64,000 nucleotides of DNA from Bacillus thermotolerans (GCF_000812025.2 NZ_JWJE02000008.1:1-64000), one strand, 5' to 3'; numbered from the stretch's first letter, positions 44,480-53,300 are shown. The notes: generated by a model not told the origin, from the letters alone. Made by a program: numbers and translations.

Positions 44480-45109
44480 TTATTTTTGGCTAAAGGCAAT
44501 TTTTAACCCTATAAGCGTAAATAAAGTCCCTTGAATCATATTGATCCTTTTAGATAACGTCGGACTCTGGCGCAGGAAAGAGCCTACCTTTCCAGCAAAT
44601 ATGCTGATTAGGGTGAAAATCACCAAAGTTTGGACTAAAAATAAGACTCCATAAATCAGCATTTGAGCGGAAACATGGCCGTTGTCATAATTAATGAACT
44701 GTGGGAAAAATGCCAAGAAAAACAAGGACACCTTTGGATTTAACAGATTCATAATGATTCCTTTTTTATATAAAGACTTGTAGTCTAAAGAATCCCCGGC
44801 TTCTAGGTTGAAGCTTGAACCTTTTTCTGTAAATGACTTATACGCTAAGAACAGCAAATAAGCGGCGCCCGCATATTTGACTATGTTGAATGCTAAAGCT
44901 GAATGATAAACGACGGCTGATATGCCGATTGTCGCAGCCGTAATATGAACTAATAACCCTGTACAAAGCCCAAGTGTCGTAAAAATCCCTGCATTTCTTC
45001 CTTTTCCTATGCTCTGAGCCAAGGTGAACAGATTATCCGGCCCAGGCATAACGGTAAGGACGACCGCTGCACCCAAAAAGGATAGAATCGATAGAAACTC
45101 CACACACAT
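44480..45109 (-). CDS. LysE/RhtB-family amino acid exporter
   Basis: A 209-residue inner-membrane exporter with about six helices. The family opening VLTVMPGPDNLFTLAQSIGK (residues ~16-35) is exact, and GIIMNLLNPKVSLFFLAFFP is the second hallmark. It exports amino acids or derivatives. The ATG at 45109 follows AAAGGTGAGG, which was preferred to the GTG nine bases upstream. It is monocistronic with its own terminator. Confidence 0.9.
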   Translation of the reverse strand: MCVEFLSILSFLGAAVVLTVMPGPDNLFTLAQSIGKGRNAGIFTTLGLCTGLLVHITAATIGISAVVYHSALAFNIVKYAGAAYLLFLAYKSFTEKGSSFNLEAGDSLDYKSLYKKGIIMNLLNPKVSLFFLAFFPQFINYDNGHVSAQMLIYGVLFLVQTLVIFTLISIFAGKVGSFLRQSPTLSKRINMIQGTLFTLIGLKIAFSQK

Positions 45110-45308
45110 CCCCCTCACCTTTATTTGACCTTCATTTTAACATAAACGAAAGAAGGCAGAGTATCATGATATTCTTGTACGACGGTGAGAGTGGTATATT
45201 GAATCAACGTATTTGAATACCTATATGGCAAAAAAGATGTGTAAGAGAAGAAACCTTCTCTCACCCATCATCAAAAGCAAAGAACATAAGCGACATTCAC
45301 TTTTATCT

Positions 45309-45674
45309 TTACCCTTTTCCAATCAGCTTGTTTAACTCTAGATCCTGGCGCACTGTATATTCCTTTAGAAATTGTTCTCTAAATTCCTGGTAACCTTCTT
45401 CTCCCAGCAGATGTGTGAAATACTTTTTTACCGTATTATGCTCTCCTGCATTTATTCCCCTCACAGCAAATTTCTGAATAGGATAATGATGCAGCCTTCC
45501 GTCCTCTTTTGCCACAACCTGCTTTCTAAATGTGGCGTGCGTGCTTGTATCCTCATGTTTCATTTCCACTTCTATATTAACTTGGCTTTCGCTCACCTTT
45601 TGGAATGTCGTTGTGATCTCTCCTACGTCGTTTTTTAATACAGATTTCTCGCCATTAAATAAGTAATAAATCAC
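45309..45674 (-). CDS. Hypothetical protein upstream of nuclease-like gene
   Basis: A 121-residue protein from a GTG at 45674 with GGAGG about nine bases upstream. The first part is beta-rich and charged (YYLFNGEKSVLKNDVGEITT, EVEMKHEDTSTHATFRKQVV). The second is helical (KKYFTHLLGEEGYQEFREQF). No signal peptide or known motif is visible. It lies 55 bases after the PD-(D/E)XK gene on the same strand, so it is probably cotranscribed with it and might be its partner. Confidence 0.5.
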   Translation of the reverse strand: MIYYLFNGEKSVLKNDVGEITTTFQKVSESQVNIEVEMKHEDTSTHATFRKQVVAKEDGRLHHYPIQKFAVRGINAGEHNTVKKYFTHLLGEEGYQEFREQFLKEYTVRQDLELNKLIGKG

Positions 45675-45728
45675 CTTTCTCAACCTCCATTTTTTGTTGT
45701 TAGTCCCTATGTAAGCCACTTCGTGCTT

Positions 45729-46826
45729 CTATGTATGATTCGTTAGAATATATTCTTGGGCTGCCCTTTCTAGAAACTGCTTATACTTCACGAAAGTACC
45801 GGTGTAAATCCTAATACGTTCTTCAAGAGACTGATCTTCGTCGAATATTATTCTTACGACTAACTTATAGAGATCCTTGTTTTTTACACCTCGAATAAGC
45901 TCTACTTCATATCCGAGCGTCTCTCTCAATACTCCAATCTGGCTGCCGGCGATTTCTTTCATTAACTCCACCGCTTGCGGCTTTTCTGATTCGATGAACA
46001 TGACAGCTGTATCATTTTTAGCTTTGTAAGCGAAAACGAACTTCCAAGGAAGGTTCAAGAACTGACGACCGAGGAAATAATCGCGTTTCCCGCCGTAATG
46101 AGCTGTGTAATTCGTTTGAGTGTTGATAAAGCCAGACACCTCTTGCAGGAAGGCAGATACTTTATTATCTATATTAACCTTGCGTTCCTTAACAGCCGCT
46201 TTCCTATTAACATAATAATCTTCCAGTTTATCAGGCGGAAGAATTTGATTCGTATCGATAATAATCTGGTTCTCCAGCTTATAAGGCTTTAACGTGATGC
46301 ACTTAATATCAATATTATTTTCATAAAGCCATGTACAAACAGAAAGAATCCGTTTATCAATTTCCTTCCCGACGATGATGATCCGCTGATTTGTATTTAA
46401 CATTGTCCTTACCTCTTCTTCGCTTTCCACTTCCAGGAACTCCATAAGCTCATTCTCCGGATCGACCTGCCGCAGCGCATGCTTTCTCGTATACTCCGAA
46501 TATAGATCAAGGATATCCTGCGGGCTTAGCCTTGCACAATAAGAAGCGTATTTCAACGCCTGAAAGTCAACATTACTTCCGGTCGTATCCCTTTTCACTT
46601 CAATAATGACCAGGGTGCCCTCTTTATCTAACGCAAGCAGATCAAGCCGCTCGTTCACTTCGAATTGATCGTACTCATGGCCGATAATTAATAAATCCTC
46701 CCCTAATACCTCAGGGTTCTTTCGAATCCACTCTTCAATGTGCTGCCGCTCTTTTAAGTCATTTTCAAAGAACGTCGTTTCCGGTATTTCTTCTAGCTGA
46801 TTATTTTCCAAGTTTAGCGTATACAA
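45729..46826 (-). CDS. PD-(D/E)XK nuclease-like protein (NucS/DUF91-type N-terminus)
   Basis: A roughly 365-residue protein. Near residues 55-80 the pattern VNERLDLLALDKEGTLVIIE then VKRD gives the nuclease core: Asp in RLDLL, then Glu-Val-Lys. Upstream is IEEWIRKNPEVLG, as in NucS/DUF91-type endonucleases. The C-terminal half (FLNLPWKFVFAYKAKNDTAV) resembles DUF4268-like domains. The best-placed start is TTG at 46826 with GGGAGAG six bases before. TTG at 46841 is an alternative. It is probably followed by the 121-residue gene on one transcript. Confidence 0.75.
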   Translation of the reverse strand: MYTLNLENNQLEEIPETTFFENDLKERQHIEEWIRKNPEVLGEDLLIIGHEYDQFEVNERLDLLALDKEGTLVIIEVKRDTTGSNVDFQALKYASYCARLSPQDILDLYSEYTRKHALRQVDPENELMEFLEVESEEEVRTMLNTNQRIIIVGKEIDKRILSVCTWLYENNIDIKCITLKPYKLENQIIIDTNQILPPDKLEDYYVNRKAAVKERKVNIDNKVSAFLQEVSGFINTQTNYTAHYGGKRDYFLGRQFLNLPWKFVFAYKAKNDTAVMFIESEKPQAVELMKEIAGSQIGVLRETLGYEVELIRGVKNKDLYKLVVRIIFDEDQSLEERIRIYTGTFVKYKQFLERAAQEYILTNHT

Positions 46827-47066
46827 ACGAATCTCTCCCAAATGTTATGTATGAACAATAACTCCTCTTTCAAATCCATATTAATTATAATAGTCTGTCT
46901 TTTTAGAGCACACAACCGCAACTCGGGAGTATGTTTTTCATTAATTGGAGTATTTTAACACTGGTGTTTGTTGCGGGCTGTAGAAAAGCATTACTAGTGG
47001 GGATGCTAAAAGCAGACTGTACAAGGTAAATGCAGGAGAAAGCTAAAGTTATTTGGAAATGTAAAA

Positions 47067-47093
47067 AAGGTGCAGATTCCTTCTCTGCACCTC
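47067..47093 (-). terminator. Terminator hairpin
   Basis: AAGGTGCAGA pairs with TCTGCACCT, with a T run on the minus strand. It is just after the 110-residue gene. Confidence 0.7.
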
Positions 47094-47098
47094 TTCCA

Positions 47099-47431
47099 TT
47101 ATTGCTTTTTATAAACATAATAGGTTCCCGTAGCTGTATCTCTTGCTCCGCAGAACCCTGGCAGGCCAACGAGAATGCCTAGTACGTATCTTTCCGCACC
47201 GCCGCCAAGGATGTCTCTCTGTCTTACTCTTGAGTGCTCACTTAGTATTGATAGAGCCTTTCCAAAATACTTCTTTTCTGCTTTGATCGTTTTATTATCC
47301 TTCCTAATCCTTAAATAGACAGCTGTATCATCAATGTTCAGTACTTCCGCCTCAGCACGTCCTTTTAGTGTTTGTATATATTTTTTCGTTGATAAATAAT
47401 CTTTTATCTCTTTCCAAAAACCGTCTATCAC
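47099..47431 (-). CDS. Hypothetical protein, possible PH-like fold
   Basis: A 110-residue protein that I do not recognise. The N-terminus is helical, then a charged beta region (AEAEVLNIDDTAVYLRIRKD), then a glycine-rich stretch (RDILGGGAERYVLGILVGLPG) with a possible short membrane segment. The start follows a TCAAGGGAG-type site. It is monocistronic. No function can be given. Confidence 0.5.
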   Translation of the reverse strand: MIDGFWKEIKDYLSTKKYIQTLKGRAEAEVLNIDDTAVYLRIRKDNKTIKAEKKYFGKALSILSEHSRVRQRDILGGGAERYVLGILVGLPGFCGARDTATGTYYVYKKQ

Positions 47432-47486
47432 AACCTATTTCTCCCTTGATTTCTTAGATAAGTATTTATATCTCCATATTTGTATC

Positions 47487-48848
47487 TCAATTTTTTGAAA
47501 GATAGTGCTTCACAGAGTAAGCGATCATACTATTGCCCCTCGGACTCCAGTGAATGCCTATTAGGTCATCCACCAGGCCGCTCTTAGCAATGTGCGCATC
47601 TGTGTCTCCGCCTGCCTTTGCGATGGCGTTTGCATAATTATCGACAAGCACCACTTCTTGTTCTTTAGCGACCTTGCGAATGATATCGTTATAGCTGTTG
47701 ATCCAATTCCGAATGCCGCCTTTGTCCGCATACAGCTGTTCTGCATTCTGCTCCCTATGAAACTCATAATAAAGCTCTTCATGTACAGGCGGGTTGGTCA
47801 TAAGCATAACCTTGACGTTTCTTTCCTTTAGTTGAGTCACCATGCTGGTGATGTTCTGTTCAAACTGCTCTTTGCTTACTTGCGGCTGGCCATTAGGCAG
47901 CAGCAAAGCATCATTCATTCCAAACATAATGGCTGCCGAGTCAGGATATAAGGCCAGCACCTCTTCCCTGAACCTTTTCATCCCCTCATTGGTGTCATCG
48001 CCGCTCACTCCTGCATTATACATATTTCGTGCGAGCTCCCTGCTGTAGACGGCAGCTACCTGATCTGTCCATTTGTTGCTTTGATACTCTGGATACTGGT
48101 CTTCAAAATAAGACCCTGATGTATTGTTGTCCCCAAAGGCAATAAACCTTGTTTTGTGCCTAATTGAATGATCCAGCCCTCCGCGCTCATAGAGATAACT
48201 TCCGTACATCAACAGAGCCAGCTGCCCCCTTGTCAAAGGATCATGTGTGCCGAATTGCCTTTCGGTCTTGCCTTGTATAATGCCGGCTGCGGCGAGCGCT
48301 CGAACCGGCTCTTCGTATCGGCCAGTTACATCCGTGAACGTGAGCGGCTGGTCAGACTCTTTTAGTTCCGGCTTAAACGCATTGTACAGCATAATAGCGG
48401 CTTCGCCTCGCGTAATTTGAAGGTCCGACCCGAAGTAAGTATCCGTCTTTCCATTCACAATGCCTGCTTCCTTAAGAGCGGAGACAATTTTTACAGCCCG
48501 GGTGGGAAGATCTCTGAATGCAGCTCTCGGCGCGTCAGGAAATATGTAGTCAATCGCCATGTAGGTACCGATGATCATAGCCGCATCCACTCGCTTGATC
48601 GGCTCGTCTACCCCAAACCGAGTTTCACTTATGCCTCTTGCAATACCATTATTGTAAAGAAACTGCACAGCGACTGCGTATCTCGTTCCTTTCGCATCGG
48701 TAAATGGCGTAATTCCAACCCCTAGGTCCAGCGGCGGCAGCTCTTCCGCTGGTTCTATTACTTCTTCTGCCGATACGGGCGGGACGGAGGATAAGAACAT
48801 CGCCCCTGCCAGCAGCGCAGCCGTCAACACACTGTAAGGCTTCCTCAT
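47487..48848 (-). CDS. SLH-domain protein with degenerate SGNH hydrolase domain
   Basis: A 453-residue exported protein. Residues 1-27 are a signal peptide. Three S-layer homology repeats (about residues 45-225; typical ends ITRGEAAIMLYNAF and DPLTRGQLALLMY) bind cell-wall polysaccharide. The C-terminal domain (235-450) has the SGNH layout: block I FGDNNTSG, block III GMND, block V IGIHWSPRG. The nucleophile position, normally Ser in GDS, is Asn241, and the Asp three residues before His433 is Ile430. Only His remains, so ordinary esterase activity is unlikely. It may bind glycan. Confidence 0.85.
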   Translation of the reverse strand: MRKPYSVLTAALLAGAMFLSSVPPVSAEEVIEPAEELPPLDLGVGITPFTDAKGTRYAVAVQFLYNNGIARGISETRFGVDEPIKRVDAAMIIGTYMAIDYIFPDAPRAAFRDLPTRAVKIVSALKEAGIVNGKTDTYFGSDLQITRGEAAIMLYNAFKPELKESDQPLTFTDVTGRYEEPVRALAAAGIIQGKTERQFGTHDPLTRGQLALLMYGSYLYERGGLDHSIRHKTRFIAFGDNNTSGSYFEDQYPEYQSNKWTDQVAAVYSRELARNMYNAGVSGDDTNEGMKRFREEVLALYPDSAAIMFGMNDALLLPNGQPQVSKEQFEQNITSMVTQLKERNVKVMLMTNPPVHEELYYEFHREQNAEQLYADKGGIRNWINSYNDIIRKVAKEQEVVLVDNYANAIAKAGGDTDAHIAKSGLVDDLIGIHWSPRGNSMIAYSVKHYLSKN

Positions 48849-49034
48849 GGATATAGTCTCCTGTCATGTTATTTATTAACACCCATTATAGCAAACCTCC
48901 ATTTTCCCTTTCTACTAACTTTGAATAGAAAAAGAGCCTGCTGGAATGATAAATGGCTGAACCTCACACCCTGAAAGCCCTTATTGAACATCGAACTGCC
49001 ATGATTTGATGAACCTTCATCCGTGTTAGTATCA

Positions 49035-49058
49035 GTATCAAAAATTCGTATCAAAAAT
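49035..49058 (+). repeat. Direct repeats upstream of the recombinase-like gene
   Basis: GTATCAAAAAT occurs at 49035-49045 and again at 49048-49058, 13 bp apart, with a further AGTATC just before. Their spacing and place, about 100 bp before the start codon, suggest protein-binding iterons. Confidence 0.5.
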
Positions 49059-49155
49059 ATTTATTTTTCTGATATTTTAAACAAACCCCTGTAGTATAAT
49101 GTTTTTAAAGGATCAAAAAGTAGGATCAATTAATATCAAAAAGGAGATCAACGCC

Positions 49156-49755
49156 ATGATTTATGGTTATGCGCGGGTGAATACAAATGAGCAGGAATTA
49201 GACGCTCAGGCTACGACCTTGAAAGAAGCAGGTGCGGCGAAAGTCTATAAAGAAATAACGAGCGGGGCTCACGCGGAGAAAAAGGAATTTAATCAGCTGT
49301 TGGAAGAGCTTCGTTCCGGTGACATGCTGTTAGTCACAAAGCCGGAGTCCATCGCCAAAAGCCTTTCCCACTTAGAACAAGTCGTCACGGAGTTAACGGC
49401 GAAAGGAATGACCGTGAATATTTTAAACCTCGGCCTCTTCACAGCGGCATCGATGGAAAACCCTATGACTAAGCTGTTGTTCCATGTTTTAGAGACATTT
49501 GTGGAATTTGAACGTTCCATGGCCATCGAACGAACACAGGAAGGCCGGAAGAACGCCAGGGAAAAAGGAGTGAAATTCGGACGAAAATCGAAAAAGTATA
49601 AAATCGAAGGCCCTTTGCTGGAGGCGATCCAGCAAGTGGAAGAAGGAAAGTTATCCCAGCCTGAGGGCGCAGAACTCGCAGGCTGCAGCGTTGCCACCTT
49701 TAAAAGACGGCTGAAGGAATACAGGGAACAAATAGAGAACAATTCATTTAGATGA
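49156..49755 (+). CDS. Serine-recombinase-like protein lacking catalytic residues
   Basis: A 199-residue protein of the resolvase/invertase family. The N-terminal domain opens with YGYARVNTNEQELDAQ, where the catalytic Ser of ARVST is Asn9. The following active-site segment K-x-D-R-x-G-R is KPESIAKS, so both arginines are also lost. The linker helix (FVEFERSMAIERTQEGRKNA) and HTH (QPEGAELAGCSVATFKRRLK) look intact. It probably binds DNA without cutting it. The ATG at 49156 follows AAGGAG. No terminal repeats or transposon partners were seen. Confidence 0.85.
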   Translation: MIYGYARVNTNEQELDAQATTLKEAGAAKVYKEITSGAHAEKKEFNQLLEELRSGDMLLVTKPESIAKSLSHLEQVVTELTAKGMTVNILNLGLFTAASMENPMTKLLFHVLETFVEFERSMAIERTQEGRKNAREKGVKFGRKSKKYKIEGPLLEAIQQVEEGKLSQPEGAELAGCSVATFKRRLKEYREQIENNSFR

Positions 49756-49797
49756 TCCTCTTGTGCCTTGCATACACTCTACTAGGAGGTGTACAAA

Positions 49798-50190
49798 TTG
49801 GTCAGAACCCTTATGCATGGTGCCAGGCTATTTTTAGGCCTCGTTTTTCTGCTTGCCGGCATAAACGGTTTCTTTGTGGTGTTTGGTCTTGAACCGTTCA
49901 TCGCCACTAGCCCGGAAGCAATGGCATTGTTCGAATTTGATTATTTGTTAATCGTCGAGAAAACACTAGAGGTGATATGCGGCCTATTGCTTTTAACGAA
50001 CCGCTTCATGCCATTAGCCCTTGCCGTGTTGTCCCCGATCGTCGTCAATATTCTCTTGCTTCACCTGTTTCTAGACCAGTCACTGCTTCTTCTAGCCGTC
50101 ATCCTTTTCATCGCGCATGCTTACCTGCTGTTCATTTACCGGGATCACTTTAAGCGGATATTCGAGACAAAGCCAAGGCCGCTCGGGTGA
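49798..50190 (+). CDS. DoxX-like membrane protein
   Basis: A 130-residue protein with four hydrophobic helices, similar in pattern to the DoxX/MauE family (ARLFLGLVFLLAGINGFFVV, then EKTLEVICGLLLLTNRF, and AVLSPIVVNILLLHLFLD). Family members are linked to quinone or thiol redox steps. The best start is TTG at 49798, eight bases after AGGAGG. It begins 43 bases after the recombinase-like gene and may share its promoter. Confidence 0.7.
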   Translation: MVRTLMHGARLFLGLVFLLAGINGFFVVFGLEPFIATSPEAMALFEFDYLLIVEKTLEVICGLLLLTNRFMPLALAVLSPIVVNILLLHLFLDQSLLLLAVILFIAHAYLLFIYRDHFKRIFETKPRPLG

Positions 50191-50234
50191 CGAATCCATT
50201 CCTTTCAAAAACAGCTAACCCATGGACTGTGTCC

Positions 50235-50795
50235 TTATTTCTGCAGTAAACCATCTACCGTCGCTTTCAATTCCTCATATGTACATGGGTTAGTGATTCT
50301 CGCCACGGAAGATAAGGAGATTGTTTTTTGATAAGGGAAATGAAGATCTAATTCTTTGGTTAAGACGACATAGAATTTCCACTGGGTTGTTTGTAAAGGA
50401 TCAATGCGCTCTAAATTTTTCTCCTCTAGCAGACAGAAGACATACATATCGGCGTGTCGCTTGACCTCTTCGCCATATCTATTTGTTGTATAATCATATT
50501 CTCGCTTGGCTCCGATGTTAAAGCTGATATTAGAGTATTTATCCTTATGCCACGCTTGAATGTAGGCAGAAGACTTCACCTCAATCTTCATACCGTTATA
50601 GACTAAATCAAATGTGTCCCACTCTACACGTGACTGCTGCAGACAGCCAAGGGCCGTTCCAACTAAAAACTCGGCAAACACGCCCCTTAAGTTGTTCATG
50701 AGAATATTTGAAAATCCCCATTGCCAGAAATCCAAAATCGTTTGATCTGTCCCTGTTATTGGAGCGCTCGGGTCAAGATGCCAATCCTTACTCAA
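50235..50795 (-). CDS. Restriction-endonuclease-like PD-(D/E)XK protein
   Basis: A 186-residue soluble protein. A nuclease core can be read at GVFAEFLVGTALG (Glu42), then EWDTFDLVYNGMKIEVKSS (Asp63, Glu72, Lys74). This is the single-domain layout of type II restriction enzymes and related nucleases. No methyltransferase gene accompanies it, so it is not an ordinary restriction-modification pair. It is convergent with the DoxX-like gene. The role is unknown. Confidence 0.65.
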   Translation of the reverse strand: MSKDWHLDPSAPITGTDQTILDFWQWGFSNILMNNLRGVFAEFLVGTALGCLQQSRVEWDTFDLVYNGMKIEVKSSAYIQAWHKDKYSNISFNIGAKREYDYTTNRYGEEVKRHADMYVFCLLEEKNLERIDPLQTTQWKFYVVLTKELDLHFPYQKTISLSSVARITNPCTYEELKATVDGLLQK

Positions 50796-51090
50796 TAGAA
50801 CCCCTCCCTGCCACTGTCTTAGTAAACGACTATATTTTTATATCTTCTAGTTTACCTATTTGCTTGTTTCCTAAACTTAAAGGCTTCGGTTTTATATAGG
50901 GGGCAGTTTGCATATCAAATTTGTTAACATAATAATATTATTAGTTCTGTCTAGAAACCGTTAGAGAAATAAAGAGCTAGAATTCCTATCCAATTCAACG
51001 AGCAGGCTGGTTAGTTTTATAAAAGTATGGATTTTCGCAAAAAACCCTACATACAAATAAGGGAAGGAGTATGTAATTAGGAGGGGACAG
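50796..51090. other. Intergenic region
   Basis: About 295 bases between divergent genes. It is AT-rich, with no reading frame of note. It must hold promoters for the nuclease-like gene and the DUF2935 gene. No clear operator was found. Confidence 0.4.
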
Positions 51091-51909
51091 ATGAATAAGC
51101 TGAATATGGCTAATCCGATTGTTATAAGGTCGTTGGACGAGATTCAATTTTGGTCCAGGATTATGAAAGAACATGCTCTTTTTTTAAGCTTGGGATTTAC
51201 CCATGACCAGAAACAATTAATCGCAGAAGCCCATTATTTTATTAACCTCTTTGAACAAATAGAGGAAAAGTTAACAAGATTTAACGCAAACACGGATATA
51301 CACCATATTCAAGCCTTCAACAATGAAGTGTACCAAGCGGCCGTTGCCATTTGGGGCTACAAGAGAAAAGTACTAGGTTTAATTTTGCGCTGTGAAATCC
51401 AAACACAAAACAACTATCCGTTATTAGTTGACCATGTCAGCAGAGAAGCAGCTTATTTTGCTAAACGTTTAAAAGACCTAAACAAAGGAAAGCTTGCTCC
51501 TGAACCTGACACCATCATTAAAGAAAATTTATTTTTCCTTAAGATTATGGCCGATCACGCTAAGTTTATCGGGCACCTTTTAGATCCATCCGAAAGAAAG
51601 CTAGTGGAACAGGCGAGAGAATTTAGTCATGATTTTGATCAATTGGTTTTTCAGGCAATTGATTTGGATTCTATGCGTCCACAGTCTGAAACGGTACCCA
51701 TCCTGGATCAGTTCTTGGATCAAAATAGGGTTTCCGTGGCTTCCTTACGGGATTTTAAGAAAACAGCAAGAGAATTAATCGAGGCTTGTCGTATTAAGAG
51801 CAACATTCACCCGCTCTTGGCAGACCACACATTTAGAGAAGCAGAAAGATTTTTGGAAATTATTGATTTGTTTGACTCTCATCTTTCTAAAACCGCCAAG
51901 AAAAAATAG
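51091..51909 (+). CDS. DUF2935-family protein
   Basis: A 272-residue helical protein with two similar halves (residues 10-135 and 140-265). Each starts with a tryptophan- and histidine-bearing helix (DEIQFWSRIMKEHALFLSLG; ENLFFLKIMADHAKFIGHLL) and later has a DHxxREA motif (DHVSREAAYF; DHTFREAERF). The repeated Glu/His residues suggest a ferritin-like metal site, as proposed for DUF2935. Function is unknown. It is monocistronic with its own terminator. Confidence 0.82.
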   Translation: MNKLNMANPIVIRSLDEIQFWSRIMKEHALFLSLGFTHDQKQLIAEAHYFINLFEQIEEKLTRFNANTDIHHIQAFNNEVYQAAVAIWGYKRKVLGLILRCEIQTQNNYPLLVDHVSREAAYFAKRLKDLNKGKLAPEPDTIIKENLFFLKIMADHAKFIGHLLDPSERKLVEQAREFSHDFDQLVFQAIDLDSMRPQSETVPILDQFLDQNRVSVASLRDFKKTARELIEACRIKSNIHPLLADHTFREAERFLEIIDLFDSHLSKTAKKK

Positions 51910-51918
51910 TCAAACCCT

Positions 51919-51942
51919 GCTGCCTGAACGGGCGGCTTTTTT
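51919..51942 (+). terminator. Terminator of the DUF2935 gene
   Basis: GCTGCC pairs with GGCGGC (one G-U pair) and is followed by TTTTTT, ten bases after the stop. Confidence 0.7.
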
Positions 51943-52051
51943 GAATCCGGAGATACAGTAGGATGATTGTTAGATTAGTTGGTGAAAAGTGGATGGTTTC
52001 TGTTCATGAATATAGAATAATCATAAATCACAATTAAAAGGAGCTCACTGT

Positions 52052-52429
52052 ATGGCTGATCATATAAGAAAAATAAAAGAGGTTGATCAATTTATTTCGG
52101 ACTTACCAGAGGATCTTCAAAACATTACAACGGCTTTGAGGAACCTCATTCTTACCTCCTCGCCAGAGCTGAAAGAAGAGTTTAAATGGTCTATGCCTAA
52201 TTACTCTTATAAGGGATTCGTTTGTTATCTTCAAACGGCCAAAACACATGTGAACCTTGGTTTTCATAAAGGAAATGCACTCCAAGATAAGGACAGCAAT
52301 CATTTACTGCAAGGTACAGGAAAAACAATGAGGTATATTAGAATAAAACAGATGGAAGACATTCAGCCAGAAGTCTTCACCTCACTTATTCAAGAAGCAA
52401 TGAGATTGAATGAGAATGAATGGCTTTGA
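52052..52429 (+). CDS. DUF1801-family (YdhG-like) protein
   Basis: A 125-residue soluble protein. It shows the DUF1801 pattern LRNLILTSSPELKEEFKWSM, then YKGFVCYLQTAKTHVNLGFH and LLQGTGKTMRYIRI. B. subtilis YdhG is related. Structures show a small alpha/beta domain, but no biochemical role is established. AAGGAG precedes the ATG. It is convergent with the MBL-fold gene and shares a terminator with it. Confidence 0.82.
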   Translation: MADHIRKIKEVDQFISDLPEDLQNITTALRNLILTSSPELKEEFKWSMPNYSYKGFVCYLQTAKTHVNLGFHKGNALQDKDSNHLLQGTGKTMRYIRIKQMEDIQPEVFTSLIQEAMRLNENEWL

Positions 52430-52487
52430 AGATGTATCGTTATCTTCAGTCTGCATGGACTCCCCAGCCAAAGGATATCTTTTTTCA

Positions 52488-52512
52488 AATAAAAAGACCC
52501 ATAAAGGGCCTT
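52488..52512. terminator. Bidirectional terminator
   Basis: AAAAAGACCC faces GGGCCTTTT around ATAAA, between the convergent DUF1801 and MBL-fold genes. A T run is present on both strands. Confidence 0.7.
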
Positions 52513-52538
52513 TTCATTGGTTTACTTTTCCTCTCCAA

Positions 52539-53300
52539 TTAAAATGTGTATGCTTCGCCGTCATCCGGCACGAACACATGAGAGGAGATTCCTTTTTCAT
52601 TGGCAAAGCTCTTTAATTCTTCTCTAGACAACGCCCAGTGATTGACTGCTTCCATATGAACGGCAATAATTTTCGCCTCAGGGGCAGCCTTGTACACTTC
52701 ATAGACATCCTCTTTCCCCATGACGAGAGAGCCGCCTTCATAGAATTGGTTATCCCCGGCATTTACCACGATGATGTCCGGTTTGTGTGTGTCGATAACT
52801 TCTTGAACAGCTTCATACCACACCGTGTCTCCGGCTACATATAATGTTTGCTCATCAGGGTGCCTGAAGACCACGCCGCACACGAGACCGGCAAGCTTCA
52901 AGATGTCGCCCCGTCCATGCTCCCCTTTTGTTTTCATTAATTGGATACCTTCAAAGACTGTATCCTCCTGCAGAACTTCTACGTTTTGGAAACCGGCATT
53001 GCGAATTTCTGCGGCATCCTCTTCATTTTGGGCAAACAGTTTGATCTCTTTCGGCAGTGCTTCTTTAGCAGCCTCATCCCAGTGATCGTAATGCAGATGA
53101 GTCACGATGACCGCATCAATATCTTTAATGATTTGGTCAATGGAAGTCGGCAGCTCGACTAATGGATTATTTTGATCTTGTCTTGGGGCATTTGGGAATG
53201 GCGGATACGCCCCCTTTTCTGCCAGCATTGGGTCTATTAAAAACTTCTTTCCTGCATAGTCAACAACGATGGTTGCATTGCGGATTTGTTGTATATTCAT
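52539..53300 (-). CDS. MBL-fold metal-dependent hydrolase (UPF0173-like)
   Basis: A 253-residue metallo-beta-lactamase-fold protein. The metal motif THLHYDHWD (about residue 70) is complete, and EHGRG, VAGDTVWYE and a final AVHMEAVNHWALS supply the later ligands. The opening IRNATIVVDYAGKKFLIDPM is typical of the L-ascorbate-6-phosphate lactonase-like/UPF0173 branch. The ATG at 53300 follows AAGGGGAG. It is divergent from an Lrp-type regulator that may control it. Confidence 0.85.
   Translation of the reverse strand: MNIQQIRNATIVVDYAGKKFLIDPMLAEKGAYPPFPNAPRQDQNNPLVELPTSIDQIIKDIDAVIVTHLHYDHWDEAAKEALPKEIKLFAQNEEDAAEIRNAGFQNVEVLQEDTVFEGIQLMKTKGEHGRGDILKLAGLVCGVVFRHPDEQTLYVAGDTVWYEAVQEVIDTHKPDIIVVNAGDNQFYEGGSLVMGKEDVYEVYKAAPEAKIIAVHMEAVNHWALSREELKSFANEKGISSHVFVPDDGEAYTF

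Noticed and set aside
46903-47169. 88-residue open frame overlapping the 110-residue gene on the minus strand
   Set aside because: It runs through a terminator and into the real gene in another frame, and has no ribosome site.
49156-49755. Active transposon or invertible element around the resolvase-like gene
   Set aside because: The catalytic serine and arginines are replaced, and no terminal inverted repeats, target duplications or transposase were seen.
50235-50795. Type II restriction-modification system
   Set aside because: No DNA methyltransferase gene is nearby, so the nuclease-like protein is reported without that claim.
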